Positions 13,818-22,019 of a DNA stretch of 31,568 nucleotides are shown here, piece after piece (the first letter of the stretch is position 1; each line of letters opens with the position of its first letter). Position numbers and translations under genes: made by a program. Below the pieces are notes generated by a model. The model saw only the letters and a list, made by a program, of their open reading frames with translations. It searched no databases and was not told the origin of the DNA. The stretch is from an uncultured Oscillospiraceae bacterium (lineage in GTDB: Bacteria > Bacillota > Clostridia > Oscillospirales > Oscillospiraceae): assembly GCA_910588365.1 (NCBI GenBank), contig CAJUQS010000052.1:1-31568 (forward strand). The letters run 5' to 3'.

Positions 13818-15810
13818 ATGTATAGGCCAAATCCGTGTGGCTGGCAGCCTGCTCGATGAGGATGTCCCGGATGGCGTCCGCCAGCAGGCGGCGGTCCATG
13901 TCCGTGTCGCCGCTGTTCTGACCGCTGACGTTGATGATGGGCGTCTGAGCGGTGAGGTTGACGTTTGTGATGTACTCCCGCTCCGCAAGGTCCACCAGCA
14001 GCTTCATGTCCTCCTCGGAGAGGGCAACGCTGTTTCGGATGGCCTTGGTGTCCCCGCCAATGCCCTCCAGGGCGGGGGTGATGCCGGCATTGGCCGCTGC
14101 AGCCAATGCGTTGTAATCGAAGCCCGTACCGCCGGTATTGCCCAGGAAGTCCGGCACGGTGAAGTTATCGACCGCTCGGCCCACACTGCGGCCTATCTCG
14201 CCGCCCCGGTTCCAGGCGTCCCCGTAGTCGATGTGCTCCATGCGCTGGACCTTGATTTCATTTTCGCCAAAGGTATCGTGTACCCAGCCCTTGAGGTTGG
14301 AGCGCCAGCCGCTGACTGCGCTGGACAGGCTGCTGCCGAACACCGCGTCAATGCCGCTGGCGATGCTCTGAATAATGCCCAACGCCCAGTCCCCAAGGCC
14401 CGCCAGCAGGTTGGCAATAGCTGCCACGGGGTTGTTGAACACGTTGGCAAAGAATTCCGCGAACGTGGCCACCAGATTCCAGGCGTCCGCTGTGAGGTTG
14501 TAGCCGACAGCATAGAGCTCATAGAAAATGCCGCCCACAATGCCGCCAACTTCCTCCCAGGTCGCCCCCATCCGGCGCGCCATATAGATGGCCAGGGCAA
14601 TAGCGCCCACAATCAGCACCAGCGGCCAGTTGGCGGCAATCCATGCGGCGGCGGATATCGCGGCCGATCCGACCATCGCCGCCGCAAGCCCTACTGCCAG
14701 GCCGATGAGCACTGTGGAGACGGTCTCCCAGTTGTCCATGACCCACTGGGCCCCCATCTCCACCAGGGAGATCAGCCAGGAGACCGCCTGTCCCGCCATT
14801 TGGGCGGCGGCGATGAGGCCGTTGAAGGCCGTGCGGCCGATATCGCTGTTGAGCAGGGCGCTGAGCTGCTCCAGGGCGGGCCGGAGGGCGCTCAGCGCCT
14901 CGTTTTTCACCATGTTCCACCCCTGGGAGAAGGTGAGAGGCACCGCCTCAAAGGCGGCGTTGGTCTCCTCCGCCGCGGCGAACAGGGCGGCCTTTACCAC
15001 GCCGGCCGTGACCTGCCCCTCGCTGGCGAGCTCCCGCAGCTCCCCGATAGAGACGCCCATGTATTTGGCGATGGCCTGGGTGATGGTGGGGGCCTGCTCC
15101 AGTACGGAGTTGAGCTCCTCACCCCGCAGTACGCCGCTGCTCATGGCCTGGGTGAGCTGGAGCATGGCAGCCTGCGCCCCCTGGGCGCTGGTGCCCGCCA
15201 GTGCGAACTGCTTGTTGATCTGCTCGGCAAAGGCCACCACCTCGGCCGTGCTGCCGAAGGCGTCCGGCGCCAGGGTGCCCAGCTTTGAGACCATGTCCGC
15301 CGTGTCCTGGTAGTCCCCCCGTGAGCGCTGGGCGGCATGGAAAATCATGTCCTGGGCCTCGGGTGTGGTCTGCCGTCCGTCGTTCATCCGGTCCAGCCGG
15401 GCGGTGGTCTGGGTCCAGGTGTCGGAGAGACTCCCCAGTGCCTGGACGCCGCGCAGGCCCAGGTAGCCCGCCGCCAGTGCCTTCAGTCTGGAGGCCAGAC
15501 TGCCCGCCGCGCTGGCGCCGTCCCGCATGGCACGGTTCATTTTCTTCTGCTTTTCCGCCGCGCCGCCGGCGGCGTCGCCCATCTTCCGGGCGGCGCGGGC
15601 GGTCTCGTTGGCGGTATCCGCCGCCCGGTCCCCAGCCCCGGCCATCTCGCCGAGGGCCGCGCCGCTCTCCGCCGCGGCGGCGGCAAAGCCGCTCTGGGCG
15701 TCGGTGGCCGCGCGCATGTTGGCGGCGATCTGCCGCCCCAGGTTCAGATAGGAGGAGAACACGGCGGAAAAACGGTCCTCCAGCACAAGGGTTTCTCGAA
15801 TGACCGCCAC
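13816..15810 (-). CDS. Phage tail tape measure protein
   Basis: The 664-residue protein starts at GTG 15810 after AAGGAGATG. Residues about 20-110 are an Ala-rich coiled coil. Residues about 105-300 carry the conserved tape measure N-terminal domain (GYLGLRGVQALG, TWTQTTARLDRMNDG, QAMSSGVLRGEELNSVLEQAP, AIAKYMGVSIGELRELASEG). A long hydrophobic stretch follows at about 366-412 and further apolar helices to about 500, usual for proteins that insert in the target membrane. It sets tail length during assembly; at roughly 0.15 nm per residue it would specify a tail near 100 nm. It follows the chaperone frameshift gene by 6 bases, and its stop codon lies in the end of a palindromic repeat. Confidence 0.93.
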   Translation of the reverse strand: MAVIRETLVLEDRFSAVFSSYLNLGRQIAANMRAATDAQSGFAAAAAESGAALGEMAGAGDRAADTANETARAARKMGDAAGGAAEKQKKMNRAMRDGASAAGSLASRLKALAAGYLGLRGVQALGSLSDTWTQTTARLDRMNDGRQTTPEAQDMIFHAAQRSRGDYQDTADMVSKLGTLAPDAFGSTAEVVAFAEQINKQFALAGTSAQGAQAAMLQLTQAMSSGVLRGEELNSVLEQAPTITQAIAKYMGVSIGELRELASEGQVTAGVVKAALFAAAEETNAAFEAVPLTFSQGWNMVKNEALSALRPALEQLSALLNSDIGRTAFNGLIAAAQMAGQAVSWLISLVEMGAQWVMDNWETVSTVLIGLAVGLAAAMVGSAAISAAAWIAANWPLVLIVGAIALAIYMARRMGATWEEVGGIVGGIFYELYAVGYNLTADAWNLVATFAEFFANVFNNPVAAIANLLAGLGDWALGIIQSIASGIDAVFGSSLSSAVSGWRSNLKGWVHDTFGENEIKVQRMEHIDYGDAWNRGGEIGRSVGRAVDNFTVPDFLGNTGGTGFDYNALAAAANAGITPALEGIGGDTKAIRNSVALSEEDMKLLVDLAEREYITNVNLTAQTPIINVSGQNSGDTDMDRRLLADAIRDILIEQAASHTDLAYT

Positions 15811-15816
15811 GGGCCG

Positions 15817-15981
15817 TCATCTCCTTTTCGCCGCCTCTCGGGCGCGGATTTCCTTCAGGGCAAACTGGGTCATCAGGACCTTTTCCCGGTCCGGCAGGTC
15901 GTCCACCTGCTGGGGGCGCCACCCGTGGTTGACAAACATGTAGTAGGCCAGCAGGGTGTCCGGGTCGCCCCCGTCTATCAG
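15817..15981 (-). CDS. -1 frame extension of tail assembly chaperone
   Basis: This open frame lacks its own start and ribosome site. Read by a -1 shift at AAAAAAC it adds 54 residues (LIDGGDPDTLLAYYMFVNHG through ALKEIRAREAAKRR) to the 135-residue chaperone, giving a 189-residue fusion. The YYMFVNHGWRP-Q pattern is that of the T-part of GT-type tail chaperones, and its end is 6 bases before the tape measure start, the conserved location for such frames. A chance ORF would not be so placed. Confidence 0.8.
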   Translation of the reverse strand: MIDGGDPDTLLAYYMFVNHGWRPQQVDDLPDREKVLMTQFALKEIRAREAAKRR

Positions 15982-16385
15982 TTTTTTGCGCCGCCCTCCA
16001 GCTCGTCGCCGAAGCGGGACAGCTCCATAATGGCGTCCATGAGGCGCTTGTACTCCCCGGCGTAGAGCATCTTCCCCGGGACCTCCAGAGGGTCCATGGT
16101 ACCGTATGCTTTGCACAGCTCCTCACTGGAAAAGTCCGGCTCCAACGTGGCCGCCGCAATAATGCGGCTGGCGTATTCGGTGCTGTCCAGCTCCTTCTCA
16201 CCCCGCCGGCCGCCCTTGACCAGGCGCATGGACCGCTTGCTGATGGCGTCGTTCTCCTCCTGGGTCAGGGCCCGGATTCTGAAGGGGACGGGCCTGCCGT
16301 TCTCGTCCAGAAAACGATTGGATACGATGATTTCCCGTGTCTCATCCCCCTGGACGGGGTGCAGAAATGCGTTGAGATTGCTCAT
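15978..16385 (-). CDS. xkdN: Tail assembly chaperone (XkdN-like)
   Basis: The 135-residue protein (NLNAFLHPVQGDETREIIVSNRF, FRIRALTQEENDAISKRSMR, SRIIAAATLEPDFSSEELCKAYG, PLEVPGKMLYAGEYKRLMDAIMELS) is of the phage tail assembly chaperone type represented by XkdN of PBSX. It binds the tape measure protein while the tube polymerises around it. AAAGGAGC precedes the ATG. It lies exactly between tube and tape measure genes. Its last codons hold a canonical slippery heptamer that allows a longer -1 product. Confidence 0.87.
   Translation of the reverse strand: MSNLNAFLHPVQGDETREIIVSNRFLDENGRPVPFRIRALTQEENDAISKRSMRLVKGGRRGEKELDSTEYASRIIAAATLEPDFSSEELCKAYGTMDPLEVPGKMLYAGEYKRLMDAIMELSRFGDELEGGAKN
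15981..15987 (-). promoter_or_regulatory. -1 ribosomal frameshift site A AAA AAC
   Basis: In the chaperone frame the codons GCA AAA AAC TGA contain A AAA AAC, an optimal X XXY YYZ slippery heptamer, directly before the stop codon. Shifting back one base continues into the open frame to 15817. Confidence 0.85.
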
Positions 16386-16399
16386 AATGTGCTCCTTTC

Positions 16400-16876
16400 T
16401 TAACTGCCGAGTTGGGCGGGCTGTTCGTTGAACCGGCTGAGGATTTCAAAGTCCTCATAGGTAAAGGAAAAATCGAAGGTCAGCATGTCGGCGTCCGCGT
16501 CCAGCACGGACAGGGGGACGGTGCCGGACAGCTTGCAGTTGTAGTAGGCGATGGTCTGTACCCCCACAGACGTGGCCTTGTCGTCGTTGGTGGTCTGAAG
16601 GGTGAAATAGGGCATCCTGCCCTCCCGGATATACTGTGCCAGCATGTCCGCGAAGATGGGTGTGCCATAGTAGCAGGTGCCGGTGCCAGTCTGCTTGACC
16701 CCGCCGGGCTTGTCCTGTATGCGCTTGGTGCCGATAACCTTCATGTCCGTGCTCTGAATCTCCGCCTGGGTCTGGATCTTCTTCGCCCCGAACAGCTCCC
16801 GGACCCGGCCGTCCACGATGAGAAAGGCTTTACCCGCCGCGCCGTGGAGGGTGTCCCGCTCTAACAGAAAACTCAT
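16400..16876 (-). CDS. xkdM: Tail tube protein (XkdM-like)
   Basis: The 158-residue protein has the XkdM/DUF2001 tube pattern: LHGAAGKAFLIVDGRVRELFGAK, a long strand pair with IGTKRIQDKPGGVKQTGTGT, YYGTPIFADMLAQYIREGRMPYFTLQTTNDD, and a closing LTFDFSFTYEDFEILSRFNE. It stacks as hexameric rings to form the inner tube of the contractile tail. It follows the sheath gene after 13 bases and has AAAGGAGGC before ATG 16876. Length and order agree with PBSX relatives (about 145-160 residues). Confidence 0.93.
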   Translation of the reverse strand: MSFLLERDTLHGAAGKAFLIVDGRVRELFGAKKIQTQAEIQSTDMKVIGTKRIQDKPGGVKQTGTGTCYYGTPIFADMLAQYIREGRMPYFTLQTTNDDKATSVGVQTIAYYNCKLSGTVPLSVLDADADMLTFDFSFTYEDFEILSRFNEQPAQLGS

Positions 16877-16889
16877 TGTACTGCCTCCT

Positions 16890-18236
16890 TTACGACACGG
16901 TCACGGTCATGTAGATCTTCTCTACAGAATCCGCCGCATAGAACGCTAAATTGATGACCAGGCTGTCGGCGGTGTCCCCCTCCAGCACCTCCACGTCCTC
17001 CCCCACGGGACGCTGGCGCAGAGCGCCCTTGCCGTACATGTCCAGCAGGTACTTGAGGATGGCGGCCTGGAACAGGCCCCGGCCCGCCTCGTTGTTGGTC
17101 ACCTTGCCCAGATAGTTCAGGGAGAACTCCCGGTAGATGTCGTTTGCCAGGGTGTTGCAGGCCCGCATGGTCCGATTCTTCCGGAACGCCTCGCCGGTTT
17201 CCGGCGTGAAGGAGGTGAGGGTGTTGATGTCCGTCTCGATGCGCACCCTGCCGAACTCCTCGTCCAGCACCAGATCGCCGCTCTGGATGGCTGCCTCGAT
17301 CTGGCTGCCGGTGAGCCGGGGGGACACGTCCACCGCGCCGGGGTACCGGGCATAGGACAAAGACTGGTAGTACTGCGCCCCGGCCTGGGCCCCCGCCAGC
17401 CACCAGACCGTCTCCCGGGGCGTCAGGGTGCTTCCATCCTCCAGCACCGCGCCGCTGCGGCTGTTGATGACGAAGCGGCTGTCCGCGTTGGCCGCCCCGG
17501 TGGTGACCAGCTGGGCATAGCGGCCCTCCTGGGCGGAGATACGCTTGACAAAGGCGATCAGCGCCTGATTGACCGCGCTGTCCTCCCCATCGTAGGCCAG
17601 CACATCGAAGCTGCAGGGCTCCAGGGCCTCCAGGAATGCGGCGTAGGCGGCGGCGTTCACCGTGCCGTCCGCGCCGCCAGTGAGGGTGACGCCCGCCGTG
17701 GCGGCCAGGGCGCCCTCCTTGGAGAAGGCGGCCCAGCTGTTGGGAACCAGCTCCGCCGGCGTCTTCGCCCGCTGGCTGTCCGCCTCCACGCCGTCCACCA
17801 GGGTGGCAACGGTGAACAGCCCCGCCTCGTCCACGTCCTCTGTGACGGTGACGGCGATGTCGTTGCCGCGGGTTCCAGGGTAGAGGGCCGTCACGGTGAC
17901 GCCGCCCTCCCCCAGGGAGGCGGAGGCCGCTGCTGCCCCCGCCGCCTGGGGGCGGTAGAGCAGGACGGTGGTGGGCCCGCCGGACACGTCCGTGCCCTTG
18001 AACGCCTCACGCAGGAACCGGGCCTGGGGTTCGGTGATGTCATAGCCGGTGAAGGGCTTCAGGCTGTCCCCGGCGTGGATGGTCATGATCTCGCCTACCG
18101 GTCCCCAGCTGAGGGCCTTGCAGGCCGCCAGGGTTCCCCGCTGGCCGGGGGTGAGGCTGCCGCCGCCCCTGCTGGTGAAATTGATGTAGATGCCGGGACG
18201 GACCTTGTTCTGTGCAGTCCAATTGCCGCCTGCCAT
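16890..18236 (-). CDS. xkdK: Phage tail sheath protein (XkdK-like)
   Basis: The 448-residue protein is the contractile sheath. The N-terminus (GNWTAQNKVRPGIYINFTSRGG) is the typical sheath start; the middle has a beta-rich domain (VTALYPGTRGNDIAVTVTED); the C-terminal half has the conserved polymerisation domain (SGDLVLDEEFGRVRIETDINTLTSFTPETG, FRKNRTMRACNTLANDIYREF, GKVTNNEAGRGLFQAAILKYLL). Its presence makes this a myovirus-type phage. The ATG overlaps the stop of the 53-aa gene (TAATG), preceded by CTTGGAGGTGAG. Confidence 0.95.
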   Translation of the reverse strand: MAGGNWTAQNKVRPGIYINFTSRGGGSLTPGQRGTLAACKALSWGPVGEIMTIHAGDSLKPFTGYDITEPQARFLREAFKGTDVSGGPTTVLLYRPQAAGAAAASASLGEGGVTVTALYPGTRGNDIAVTVTEDVDEAGLFTVATLVDGVEADSQRAKTPAELVPNSWAAFSKEGALAATAGVTLTGGADGTVNAAAYAAFLEALEPCSFDVLAYDGEDSAVNQALIAFVKRISAQEGRYAQLVTTGAANADSRFVINSRSGAVLEDGSTLTPRETVWWLAGAQAGAQYYQSLSYARYPGAVDVSPRLTGSQIEAAIQSGDLVLDEEFGRVRIETDINTLTSFTPETGEAFRKNRTMRACNTLANDIYREFSLNYLGKVTNNEAGRGLFQAAILKYLLDMYGKGALRQRPVGEDVEVLEGDTADSLVINLAFYAADSVEKIYMTVTVS

Positions 18237-18397
18237 TACTTCTCACCTCCAAGATGTCTGTCCAGGATGGCCTTCGCCTCCCGGAGGGTGTAGGCGGGCC
18301 TGGTCAGCAGCACCCGGGCGAAGTCCTGCTGGTAGCCCGCCAGGGCCTTGCTGCGCAGCAGGGCCTCGGTAGGATAGGTCTTTTTTGTTTCTTTCAT
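18236..18397 (-). CDS. Small protein preceding tail sheath (53 aa)
   Basis: The 53-residue basic-helical peptide (MKETKKTYPTEALLRSKALA, then YQQDFARVLLTRPAYTLREAKAIL) is coupled by ATGA to the upstream terminator gene and by TAATG to the sheath gene. Small proteins with an LLRSKAL-YQQDF-R-LL--P-YTL-EA core are regularly found just before the sheath in PBSX-like prophages of Clostridia; relatives are sometimes annotated only as hypothetical. A role in sheath assembly or regulation is a guess from position. Confidence 0.75.
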   Translation of the reverse strand: MKETKKTYPTEALLRSKALAGYQQDFARVLLTRPAYTLREAKAILDRHLGGEK

Positions 18398-18846
18398 GGA
18401 ACCGCCTCCATATTCAGTGCCTGGATGCTGCTCATCAGGGCTGCATCCTCCTGATAAGTCAGCCAGAGCTTCAGTTCAAACTTGTAGTGGAGCTCGCCGC
18501 CGGCGATCTCCCAGTGCCGGTCATAGGTCCGCAGGAGGACCGGGCGCTCCCCGCCGCCGCGGTAGGGGAACGTCTCCAGCCGCTGGTCCATCACGTCCGC
18601 CGCGGCCTGGAGGCGGCTGTCCCCATCCGGGATGTTCAGCCGCTCCAGGTACACCAGGTCCAGGCCCAGCCTCCGGAGGAACCGCTCACCCATCTTCTTG
18701 GCAATCCGGGCGTTGGTCTGGCGCAGGAACAGCATGGGCGGCTTCGCGCCCTGCTGGGCGGGGTCCGCGAAGAAGCGCACCCCCGGCAGATCCGGCGCGA
18801 GGCAGTCCGCCAGGGACCGGGACAGGCCGGGCAGTGTGAAAATCAC
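18394..18846 (-). CDS. Tail terminator/completion protein
   Basis: The 150-residue protein starts at GTG 18846, overlapping the upstream stop (GTGA), after GGGGAGGTG. Its features (PGVRFFADPAQQGAKPPMLFLRQTNARIAKKMGERFLRRLGLDLVYL, then YEL-like KFELKLWLTYQED) fit the DUF6838-type phage tail terminator family, which caps the sheath and tube at the head-proximal end. Position between an HK97 gp10-like gene and the sheath is what the family shows in related prophages. The C-terminus is predicted as strand-helix. Confidence 0.75.
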   Translation of the reverse strand: MIFTLPGLSRSLADCLAPDLPGVRFFADPAQQGAKPPMLFLRQTNARIAKKMGERFLRRLGLDLVYLERLNIPDGDSRLQAAADVMDQRLETFPYRGGGERPVLLRTYDRHWEIAGGELHYKFELKLWLTYQEDAALMSSIQALNMEAVP

Positions 18847-19349
18847 TCCAGCACCTCCCCTGCCAGCTTCCGCAGCTCCGATTCGGCCACGTCACTGTAC
18901 TTGTCCACGCCCTTCTCCCTCATGTAGAGACCGGGGACGTACTTGGTTCTGGTGCCCACCATCATGCCCACGTCACGGGCGGGGTCCATGGAGAGCAGGC
19001 CGTCATCGCCAACGTACAGCCCTGGGACAAAGTGCCTGTCCATACGGTGGCCGTCGTTGACATAGCTGGCATATTCCTTGTCGTTGGCCAGGGTGGTGGT
19101 GTAGGTGCTGCCGGAGCGGACGGGGGCCGTCTGGCTGTCAGTGGACCAGTGCTGCGCCAGCCCCCCGGTGATCATGTGGACGCCCTGGATTTCACCGTCC
19201 CCGAAGGTATTGGGGGGCGTGTGGTCCTGGGCCTCCTCCACGGCCCGGAGGGTGGCCCCCTCGGCGATGGCTGCGAACCGCCGGTCAATCATGGGCTGGC
19301 GCTTGGCCAGCTCCTCCATGCGCCTTTGCAGCGCGTCACCCAGCTCCAT
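18843..19349 (-). CDS. HK97 gp10-like tail completion protein
   Basis: The 168-residue protein begins with an amphipathic helix (LGDALQRRMEELAKRQPMIDRRFAAIAEGATLRAVEEAQDHTPPN). It then has TYTTTLANDKEYASYVNDGHRM, the characteristic end of the conserved core of HK97 gp10-like/minor-tail-neck proteins (tandem strands followed by YA-YV--GHR). These sit at the neck between connector and tail. It overlaps the preceding gene by 14 nt, with GAGAGGAGGAC before the ATG. The extra C-terminal 50 residues (GMMVGTRTKYVPGLYMREKG) are common in myovirus relatives. Confidence 0.82.
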   Translation of the reverse strand: MELGDALQRRMEELAKRQPMIDRRFAAIAEGATLRAVEEAQDHTPPNTFGDGEIQGVHMITGGLAQHWSTDSQTAPVRSGSTYTTTLANDKEYASYVNDGHRMDRHFVPGLYVGDDGLLSMDPARDVGMMVGTRTKYVPGLYMREKGVDKYSDVAESELRKLAGEVLE

Positions 19350-19755
19350 TCCCGTCCTCCTCTCCCGCGGCCCCCTCCACGTACTCCTTCTGCAGCAGGC
19401 CGATCTCCTGGTGGGCGAGGCCCGGCATCACCGCCCCGAAGGGCTCGTGGTAGTATACCGGGTCCCCGGCAAAGGCCCGGATAACCGGGCGGCGCTCCCC
19501 CAGTCCGCCGCCCCGCCGGATGAGCAGCTCGTCACCAGCCCGCACGTCCACGCTGTTGGCGCAGGCCAGTTTGTCCTCGCTCTCCGTATAGGCGGCAGTA
19601 GGTTGCATCCGGGGGCCGTGGGCCCCGGCGCGGTAGATCCGGCAGGGCACGTCCTCTGCCACCAGCTCTCTTTTGTGGACGGTCAGCGCGCCGTCCAGGC
19701 CTGCTGTTATCCGATGGACGTCCATGCGGTCCGTGTACCAGTCCTGGTAGTTCAT
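19336..19755 (-). CDS. Putative head-tail joining (stopper) protein
   Basis: The 139-residue product starts at ATG 19755, overlapping the DUF4054 stop as ATGA. It begins NYQDWYTDRMDVHRITAGLDGALTVHKRELVAEDVPCRIYRAG and contains CANSVDVRAGDELLIRRGGGLG and YHEPFGAVMPGLAHQEIGLL. The pattern of a beta-barrel with an 'V-AGDEL-I-RGG' strand, and the place between the gp6-like connector and the gp10-like protein, match head-closure (SPP1 gp16/HK97 gp7-type) proteins. The larger open frame upstream overlaps the DUF4054 gene and is not coding. Assignment is mainly positional. Confidence 0.65.
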   Translation of the reverse strand: MNYQDWYTDRMDVHRITAGLDGALTVHKRELVAEDVPCRIYRAGAHGPRMQPTAAYTESEDKLACANSVDVRAGDELLIRRGGGLGERRPVIRAFAGDPVYYHEPFGAVMPGLAHQEIGLLQKEYVEGAAGEEDGNGAG

Positions 19756-20228
19756 AGGCAGTATGTCCCTCCCATTCCAACCAGCCGGGCCCGGCTTGCC
19801 AGGATCTGGCCGTACTGTGTGGCGTTCAGATCCCCCCAGTCCGCCGTGGCTCTGGTCAGCGCGTCGGTGTCGTAGCTCACGGAGCTGTCCCCCAGGGCGG
19901 CGGACTTCACCACCCCCACCAGCGCCCCCGTCCCCGCCGCCTGGGCGGGGGTGGCGGAGCTCTCCGCGTAGGTGCGCAGGTAGAGCGCCGACTGGTGGGC
20001 AACGTACAGCCCGCAGCAGTACCGCCAGCCGTCGGTCCACTTGTCCGGGGCAATGGCGGCGCACGCCTGCCGGACGAACTCCTCCAGCATGGCCGGGGGA
20101 ACCAGGCAGATCATGGCCTCATTGCAGAACTGGGGGAAATCCTCGCAGAACATCTCCGGTGTGTAGCTCCCCCGATCACGGCTGATGTTGGCCGCAGCGG
20201 CCGGTACGCCGGAGAACTGGGGCCTCAT
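19752..20228 (-). CDS. DUF4054-like head-tail connector protein
   Basis: The 158-residue protein carries FCEDFPQFCNEAMICLVPPAMLEEFVRQACAAIAPDKWTDGWRYCCGLYVAHQSALYLR, the helical pattern of DUF4054/gp6-type connectors, which form the ring that docks the tail neck on the portal. The Ala/Gly-rich stretch and GVVKSAALGDSSVSYD strand that follow are also typical of the family. The ATG at 20228 overlaps the preceding stop (ATGA). Its ribosome site is weak, so translation is probably coupled to the upstream gene. Confidence 0.85.
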   Translation of the reverse strand: MRPQFSGVPAAAANISRDRGSYTPEMFCEDFPQFCNEAMICLVPPAMLEEFVRQACAAIAPDKWTDGWRYCCGLYVAHQSALYLRTYAESSATPAQAAGTGALVGVVKSAALGDSSVSYDTDALTRATADWGDLNATQYGQILASRARLVGMGGTYCL

Positions 20229-20449
20229 TCCTCGCCGCCGGTTTCCCCGGCGGGCGGCTCCTCGGTCGGGACCTTTTCCTTTTTCTTCCGGGATTCGCTG
20301 ACGATGACCTTCCCGTCTTCCACCAGGGCCCTGAAATAGGCGGACTTCTCCGCCCAGCCGGGGACCGGGCCCATGTAGTCCCGCGCCATGTGGAACCTCT
20401 CCCCGTTGGGGCCGGGGAGGATGATGTTTCTCTTGGATACAACGATCAT
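20225..20449 (-). CDS. Small head-associated protein (74 aa)
   Basis: From ATG 20449, 6 nt after GGAGGTGCG, the frame gives 74 residues: a hydrophobic-basic N-terminus (MIVVSKRNIILPGPNGERFHMARDYMGPVPGWAEKSAYFRALVEDGKVIVS) followed by a highly charged Lys/Glu tail. Short proteins of this form are common between major capsid and connector genes; the EKSAYFRALVEDGKVIVS core looks like a small beta-hairpin seen in such proteins. I do not know its function. The upstream extension of the open frame overlaps the capsid gene and is discounted. Confidence 0.7.
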   Translation of the reverse strand: MIVVSKRNIILPGPNGERFHMARDYMGPVPGWAEKSAYFRALVEDGKVIVSESRKKKEKVPTEEPPAGETGGEE

Positions 20450-20462
20450 GTCCGCACCTCCA

Positions 20463-21494
20463 TCAAATTCCGTCGTAGTAGGCGATGGTCTGGGGATAGA
20501 ACACCTCCACCTCGGAGAGGTTGGCCATATAGGCGGTGTCATAGCAGGCGTTGGCGGCGTTGGGCGTGCTCATGACCCTGTTGAGGGGCACCAGCTCCTC
20601 CACGCTGAGGAACCGCTCGTGGTTGCAGTAGACCGCCATGCGGTCCGTGCCGCCGGTTCCCGCGCCCTTGCACCAGCGGGTGGCCCCGATGTACAGGCTG
20701 CCGCCGTTTTTGGCCGCGGCGTTGTTTTTCAGCAGGAACTCCAGGATGGTCTCCGTGGCCAGCTCCGTGACCTTGGCGGTCATGATGTGGGTGTACTGCT
20801 CATAGGGCAGCAGGATGTGGTTGGGCATGGCGCTCTCGTCGTACTCCGCCGCCGCCCAGTTGGCGATGATGGCGGCGTTCACGTCTGCCAGAATCTGGTC
20901 CGGGGTCTTGTCCTTCCACTGGGTGGAGGCGCCTGCGGAGGCCACGGTGGTCTCCGCAGCATCAGGGTTATTGAGGATGCCCGTAGTGCCGTAGGCGGGC
21001 AGGCCCAGGTAGACGTTCCGGTCCATGTGCTTGTCGTAGCTCATGCGCACGCCGTCTGTGAGCAGGTTGTCCAGGGAGCGGCCGATGTAGTTGGCCTTCT
21101 GCATGTCCACAAACATGACCCGCAGCGCCAGCTGGAACACGTGGGCCTTGTAAATGCCGTTTTCCACATTGGCGCTGACCACGGGAATGGCGTTGGCTCC
21201 GCCGGAGCCCACCAGGCCGTCCCCGCTGCCGCCGGTGACGCCGTAGCCCACGGACTGGGCGGAGATGGCGTCCACCCAGCCGCCGCCGGTGTTGATGTTG
21301 ATGTCCCGGGGATAGGTGAAGCTGGTGAGGGGCTTGCGGATGAGCGGGTCCCGCTTCTCCAGCTCCGAGCGCAGAAACGCGCCGCCGGAGGCGATGCCCG
21401 CCTCGTCCAGGGTCAGGGCTCCGGCATTCCCGCCGGGCCGGGCTCCGCCGATGACGCCGGCGTCAAAGGTGCCCATGTTCTGAAATCTGTTCAT
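20463..21494 (-). CDS. Major capsid protein (DUF2184-like)
   Basis: The start is ATG 21494 (MNRFQNMGTFDAGVIGG), after AGGAGGACG, giving 343 residues. The order of motifs fits the DUF2184 family of HK97-fold major capsid proteins: a flexible N-arm (ALTLDEAGIASGGAFLRSELEKRDPLIRKPLTSFTYPRDI), a spine helix region (FVDMQKANYIGRSLDNLLTDG), YNRNVY-like DRNVYLGLPAYGTTGILNNP, and an A-domain end with PLNRVMSTPNAANACYDTAYMANLSEVEVFYPQTIAYYDG. It follows the cement gene after 14 bases. It would build the icosahedral shell with the DUF2213 protein as scaffold or protease. Confidence 0.88.
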   Translation of the reverse strand: MNRFQNMGTFDAGVIGGARPGGNAGALTLDEAGIASGGAFLRSELEKRDPLIRKPLTSFTYPRDININTGGGWVDAISAQSVGYGVTGGSGDGLVGSGGANAIPVVSANVENGIYKAHVFQLALRVMFVDMQKANYIGRSLDNLLTDGVRMSYDKHMDRNVYLGLPAYGTTGILNNPDAAETTVASAGASTQWKDKTPDQILADVNAAIIANWAAAEYDESAMPNHILLPYEQYTHIMTAKVTELATETILEFLLKNNAAAKNGGSLYIGATRWCKGAGTGGTDRMAVYCNHERFLSVEELVPLNRVMSTPNAANACYDTAYMANLSEVEVFYPQTIAYYDGI

Positions 21495-21508
21495 CGTCTC
21501 GTCCTCCT

Positions 21509-22018
21509 TTACGCGCTCTGCATGGTCAGGATCCGCAGCTCCGCCACCTTGTTGGCGTCCGCCGGGCCCGCCCACTGGCAGTTCGACAGCGCCATGGTGT
21601 TTGCCCCGTCCGCCTCGGCCTCAAAGCCGCCCACGGCTGCCGTGGGATAGCTGGTATTTTCCGCCACGCGGACGTACACCGCGCCGCCCAGCACCGCCGT
21701 GCCCTTCTGGCAGATGACGTTGATTGCGCCCCGCTGGAACACGGGCACAGCCTCCTTTTCCGCGTACCGGCCCGTATTCTGGTCCAGGTACTCCAGAGCG
21801 CTCTTGATCTCCCGGGCGGCCACGCCCACAAAGGCGTCCGCCGTGTCCCCCGCGCCCATAGGGACCACAGCCCCAGCGGCGTCATACTTGAGCGCCGCGC
21901 CGAAGGGGATCCGCGCCCCGGCGGGGCGGGTGGAAACAATCATGTCCGGCTGGCGGGCGTAGCTGCCGGCGTAGCCGTGGGGCATCTCCGTTCCGATATT
22001 CTGAGGTCTCAGTCCCAT
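21509..22018 (-). CDS. Structural cement/decoration protein (Gp24-like)
   Basis: From ATG 22018 (MGLRPQNIGTEMPHGYAGSYARQPDMIV), preceded by AGGAGGACAAC, the product is 169 residues. The motifs (GAALKYDAAGAVVPMGAGDTADAFVGVAAREIKSA) and a beta-rich end fit the cement protein Gp24 family placed before DUF2184-type capsid genes. These proteins bind the outside of the capsid and stabilise it. The start inside the larger open frame is supported by the ribosome site and by the DUF2213 stop 2 bases upstream. Confidence 0.78.
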   Translation of the reverse strand: MGLRPQNIGTEMPHGYAGSYARQPDMIVSTRPAGARIPFGAALKYDAAGAVVPMGAGDTADAFVGVAAREIKSALEYLDQNTGRYAEKEAVPVFQRGAINVICQKGTAVLGGAVYVRVAENTSYPTAAVGGFEAEADGANTMALSNCQWAGPADANKVAELRILTMQSA

Positions 22019-22019
22019 C

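Noticed and set aside
13660..15288. 542-aa + strand open frame opposite the tape measure gene
   Set aside because: Shadow of the tape measure frame in GC-rich DNA; begins inside the palindromic repeat and has no recognisable domain.
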